Source of the DNA: an uncultured Clostridia bacterium
GTDB lineage: Bacteria > Bacillota > Clostridia > Lachnospirales > Cellulosilyticaceae
Direction: 5' to 3'
NCBI GenBank assembly: GCA_937921505.1
Contig: CAKZUB010000044.1
Span: forward strand, 1 to 64,000
Length of the DNA: 64,000 nt
Shown here: piece by piece, positions 62,353-64,000 of the stretch
How positions within the stretch are numbered: position 1 is the first letter of the stretch
Layout: each line of letters begins with the position of its first letter
Program-made: the position numbers and the translations under genes
The notes under the pieces: model-generated
Told to the model about the DNA's origin: nothing
Database searches by the model: none
Seen by the model: the letters and a program-made list of their open reading frames with translations, nothing else

Positions 62353-64000
62353 CTAAAACTTATTTTTCACAACAATCCAGGATTCAGGTTGCAATCCACC
62401 TACGCCTTCAATATATTTACTCGTCTGAGGACTGAAGTTAGCATATACCTGGGTTCCATCTGAAAAAGTTGTTTTTTGTAAATATCCATCGTCAGAAAGG
62501 AATTCAAAATCAATCATTTCAAGCTTTCCTATCTGTTCATGGAGCTTTGCCACTGGTAAAGCAAGCTGTAGCGCAAACTGCGTATCAGGGTCTTCAAATC
62601 TAAACTTGAATAGAAATGTTTCTTTATCTTGACCTGTCCAACCATACATTGCACCAAATGGAAAAACATCAGGAGGGCAACCATATAGTGCATCCATTGT
62701 TGCCATTAGTCTTGCTTTGCCACCACCATATTGATATTTATTACCACAATCTATTCCAAAATATCTATTATTATAATTATGTGGCTCCCACCATGTGTGC
62801 ATGATACTATCATGAAAAACAAGCATCGTTAAAGGTATTGGCCAAAACTCCCAAGGTCCATACTGTGGCCAAGCTTTAACTGAACCTAAGTCATATTCCA
62901 GTGAATAATTGTCATTAAAGCATTCTGAGCTTACAGCTCTCGATTTTACTTGCCCTGCTATTAGAAGTTTTCGGATCCATTCTCTGTCTTCTGTTTTTGA
63001 AAGTTTTCTACCCATGTGGTTTTTGTGATCTAGTGCATGACACTCATTATTTGTAGCACAGGTGATAACATCAAAATGATCCCATGTCATATCTTCAAAT
63101 TCATCTTTATTTACATTATTTTCAAATTCTTCCAAAAAGCTTGTGCAGCATGAGTACCACTTTTGATCATCAATTCGCCAAGTTACTGTAAGTTTATCAT
63201 CCCTGTTTTTCCTATATCTATTTCTCATTACCTCACTACCGTCATCAATACCTTCGTTTATCCAAGTCCAAGGGGCAACATCATATCCTATAGCTTTAAT
63301 ATCTTTTACAACCTCTTTACTTAAATTAATTGGGGGAAATCCACCCATTAAGAAATCCTTACTGTAGGTATTAAATCTTACCGCATAAATAAGTGCCTTG
63401 TCAAAACCATAAGCTTTAAGTTTTTCACATTCTTTAGCATAGTCAATCTCATCCTGACAATACCCAATAAAACACATGATTGTTCCAAACAGTCTATTTA
63501 GTGCAGGGCGCTCTTTTATTTTTTCTTCCCAGCTTATAAATCTTCCTTTTTCTACAATACGCTTTCTATATGTCTTTGCGATTTCTGTTATTGTAGATTT
63601 TGTTGGATATACACGTACACATCTGTCATAACGCATTGTACCTAGTGAGTCTACTTGAAGGTTAGTGACCCATGTTTTTTCTTCCTTATCTTTACCTACC
63701 CACCATAAACAATCATCAGCAGTTTCTGCAGTGCAAAGCAAACCACCCTTCATTCCCATTATGCCAAACATAGCCATGTAGAATCCATGATGATATGCTT
63801 CCTGCATTCTTGACTCAAATGGTTCTCCTTTTCCATCCCAAAGCATCCCTTGCATAATCGGAAGCACATACTTCTTAATACCATTGGATGAGTTAAATGA
63901 ACCCGGCAATGAGATTATTCCTATATTATTAGATATATTAGAAGGTATAACAATCTCTATATACTCAGAACATACAGTATATATAACTTCAACTGTCTCT
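62353..64000 (-). CDS. Large glycosidase-like protein, DUF5696/GH101-like (partial)
   Basis: At least 549 residues; the frame is open to the window edge, so the N-terminus is missing. No true start is visible (TTG at 63909 is internal). It contains a TIM-barrel-like region (GFDKALIYAVRFNTYSKDF; YDVAPWTWINEGIDD; TWDHFDVITCATNNEC) and a C-terminal beta region (LEMIDFEFLSDDGYLQKTTFSDG), like the DUF5696/GH101-related proteins. The acidic residues cannot be assigned with certainty. Together with PIG-L it may act on acetylated amino-sugar glycans. Confidence 0.6.
   Translation of the reverse strand, partial: ETVEVIYTVCSEYIEIVIPSNISNNIGIISLPGSFNSSNGIKKYVLPIMQGMLWDGKGEPFESRMQEAYHHGFYMAMFGIMGMKGGLLCTAETADDCLWWVGKDKEEKTWVTNLQVDSLGTMRYDRCVRVYPTKSTITEIAKTYRKRIVEKGRFISWEEKIKERPALNRLFGTIMCFIGYCQDEIDYAKECEKLKAYGFDKALIYAVRFNTYSKDFLMGGFPPINLSKEVVKDIKAIGYDVAPWTWINEGIDDGSEVMRNRYRKNRDDKLTVTWRIDDQKWYSCCTSFLEEFENNVNKDEFEDMTWDHFDVITCATNNECHALDHKNHMGRKLSKTEDREWIRKLLIAGQVKSRAVSSECFNDNYSLEYDLGSVKAWPQYGPWEFWPIPLTMLVFHDSIMHTWWEPHNYNNRYFGIDCGNKYQYGGGKARLMATMDALYGCPPDVFPFGAMYGWTGQDKETFLFKFRFEDPDTQFALQLALPVAKLHEQIGKLEMIDFEFLSDDGYLQKTTFSDGTQVYANFSPQTSKYIEGVGGLQPESWIVVKNKF

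Noticed and set aside
1-64000. CRISPR array
   Set aside because: No regularly spaced direct repeats of 24-40 bases were seen, and no cas gene is recognisable.

Overview
The base composition (AT-rich), strong AGGAGG-type ribosome sites, TTGACA/TATAAT promoters, intrinsic terminators and gene families point to an anaerobic Clostridia genome, probably a Lachnospirales (Cellulosilyticum-like) carbohydrate degrader. This is inference from content; there is no rRNA gene in the window.

Region by region. 1-3.4 kb is scarred: a MATE exporter reduced to its first ~52 codons beside its TetR regulator, then a 1,264-bp IS630-family insertion that cuts a PAS-GAF-(GGDEF) protein at the first residues of its GGDEF domain. 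3.7-16 kb is housekeeping: CvfB, an amidohydrolase with a LacI regulator, RNase HI, a vitamin B6 salvage operon (pyridoxal kinase, ECF S-component, radical SAM), a secreted LysM 5'-nucleotidase, thioredoxin reductase plus thiol peroxidase, and CdaR plus glycerate kinase. 16-24 kb is accessory: a nucleotidyltransferase-methyltransferase operon behind an attenuator-like leader, a MerR regulator with a CPBP protease, an MNT/HEPN pair with a broken toxin, decayed genes, an AraC regulator and a RelE-type toxin-antitoxin pair.

The most notable feature is 26,010-37,778. recQ is split exactly between the Gln and Trp codons of its conserved DEAHCVSQ/WGHDFRP motif by an 11.77-kb element with no target duplication and short inverted ends. 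One strand carries a recombinase operon: a 441-aa tyrosine recombinase, a 987-aa protein with a row of excisionase-like helix-turn-helix segments, a small ORF with an in-frame stop, a 581-aa tyrosine recombinase, a winged-helix protein and a basic coiled-coil protein. A separate promoter drives a further recombinase-like gene. The cargo is a PLD-type nuclease followed by a DUF4062 protein, a plausible but unproven anti-phage module. The layout recalls Tn554 (several tyrosine recombinases plus an accessory protein, clean insertion in a housekeeping gene), but the proteins are larger, more numerous and target recQ.

38-64 kb is mostly carbohydrate metabolism: a CAP-domain secreted protein, a MocR/PdxR-type regulator whose promoter has the same palindrome as the B6 operon far away at 9.4 kb, a glycyl radical enzyme with its activase and AraC regulator, GH5-like and GH42 glycosidases, a UroD-like protein, a hydantoinase-like ATPase, a ribose-type ABC transporter with sugar isomerase and oxidoreductase, a PIG-L deacetylase and a large glycosidase-like protein cut by the window edge. 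Five AraC-type regulators lie between 41 and 59 kb, as expected for inducible sugar loci.
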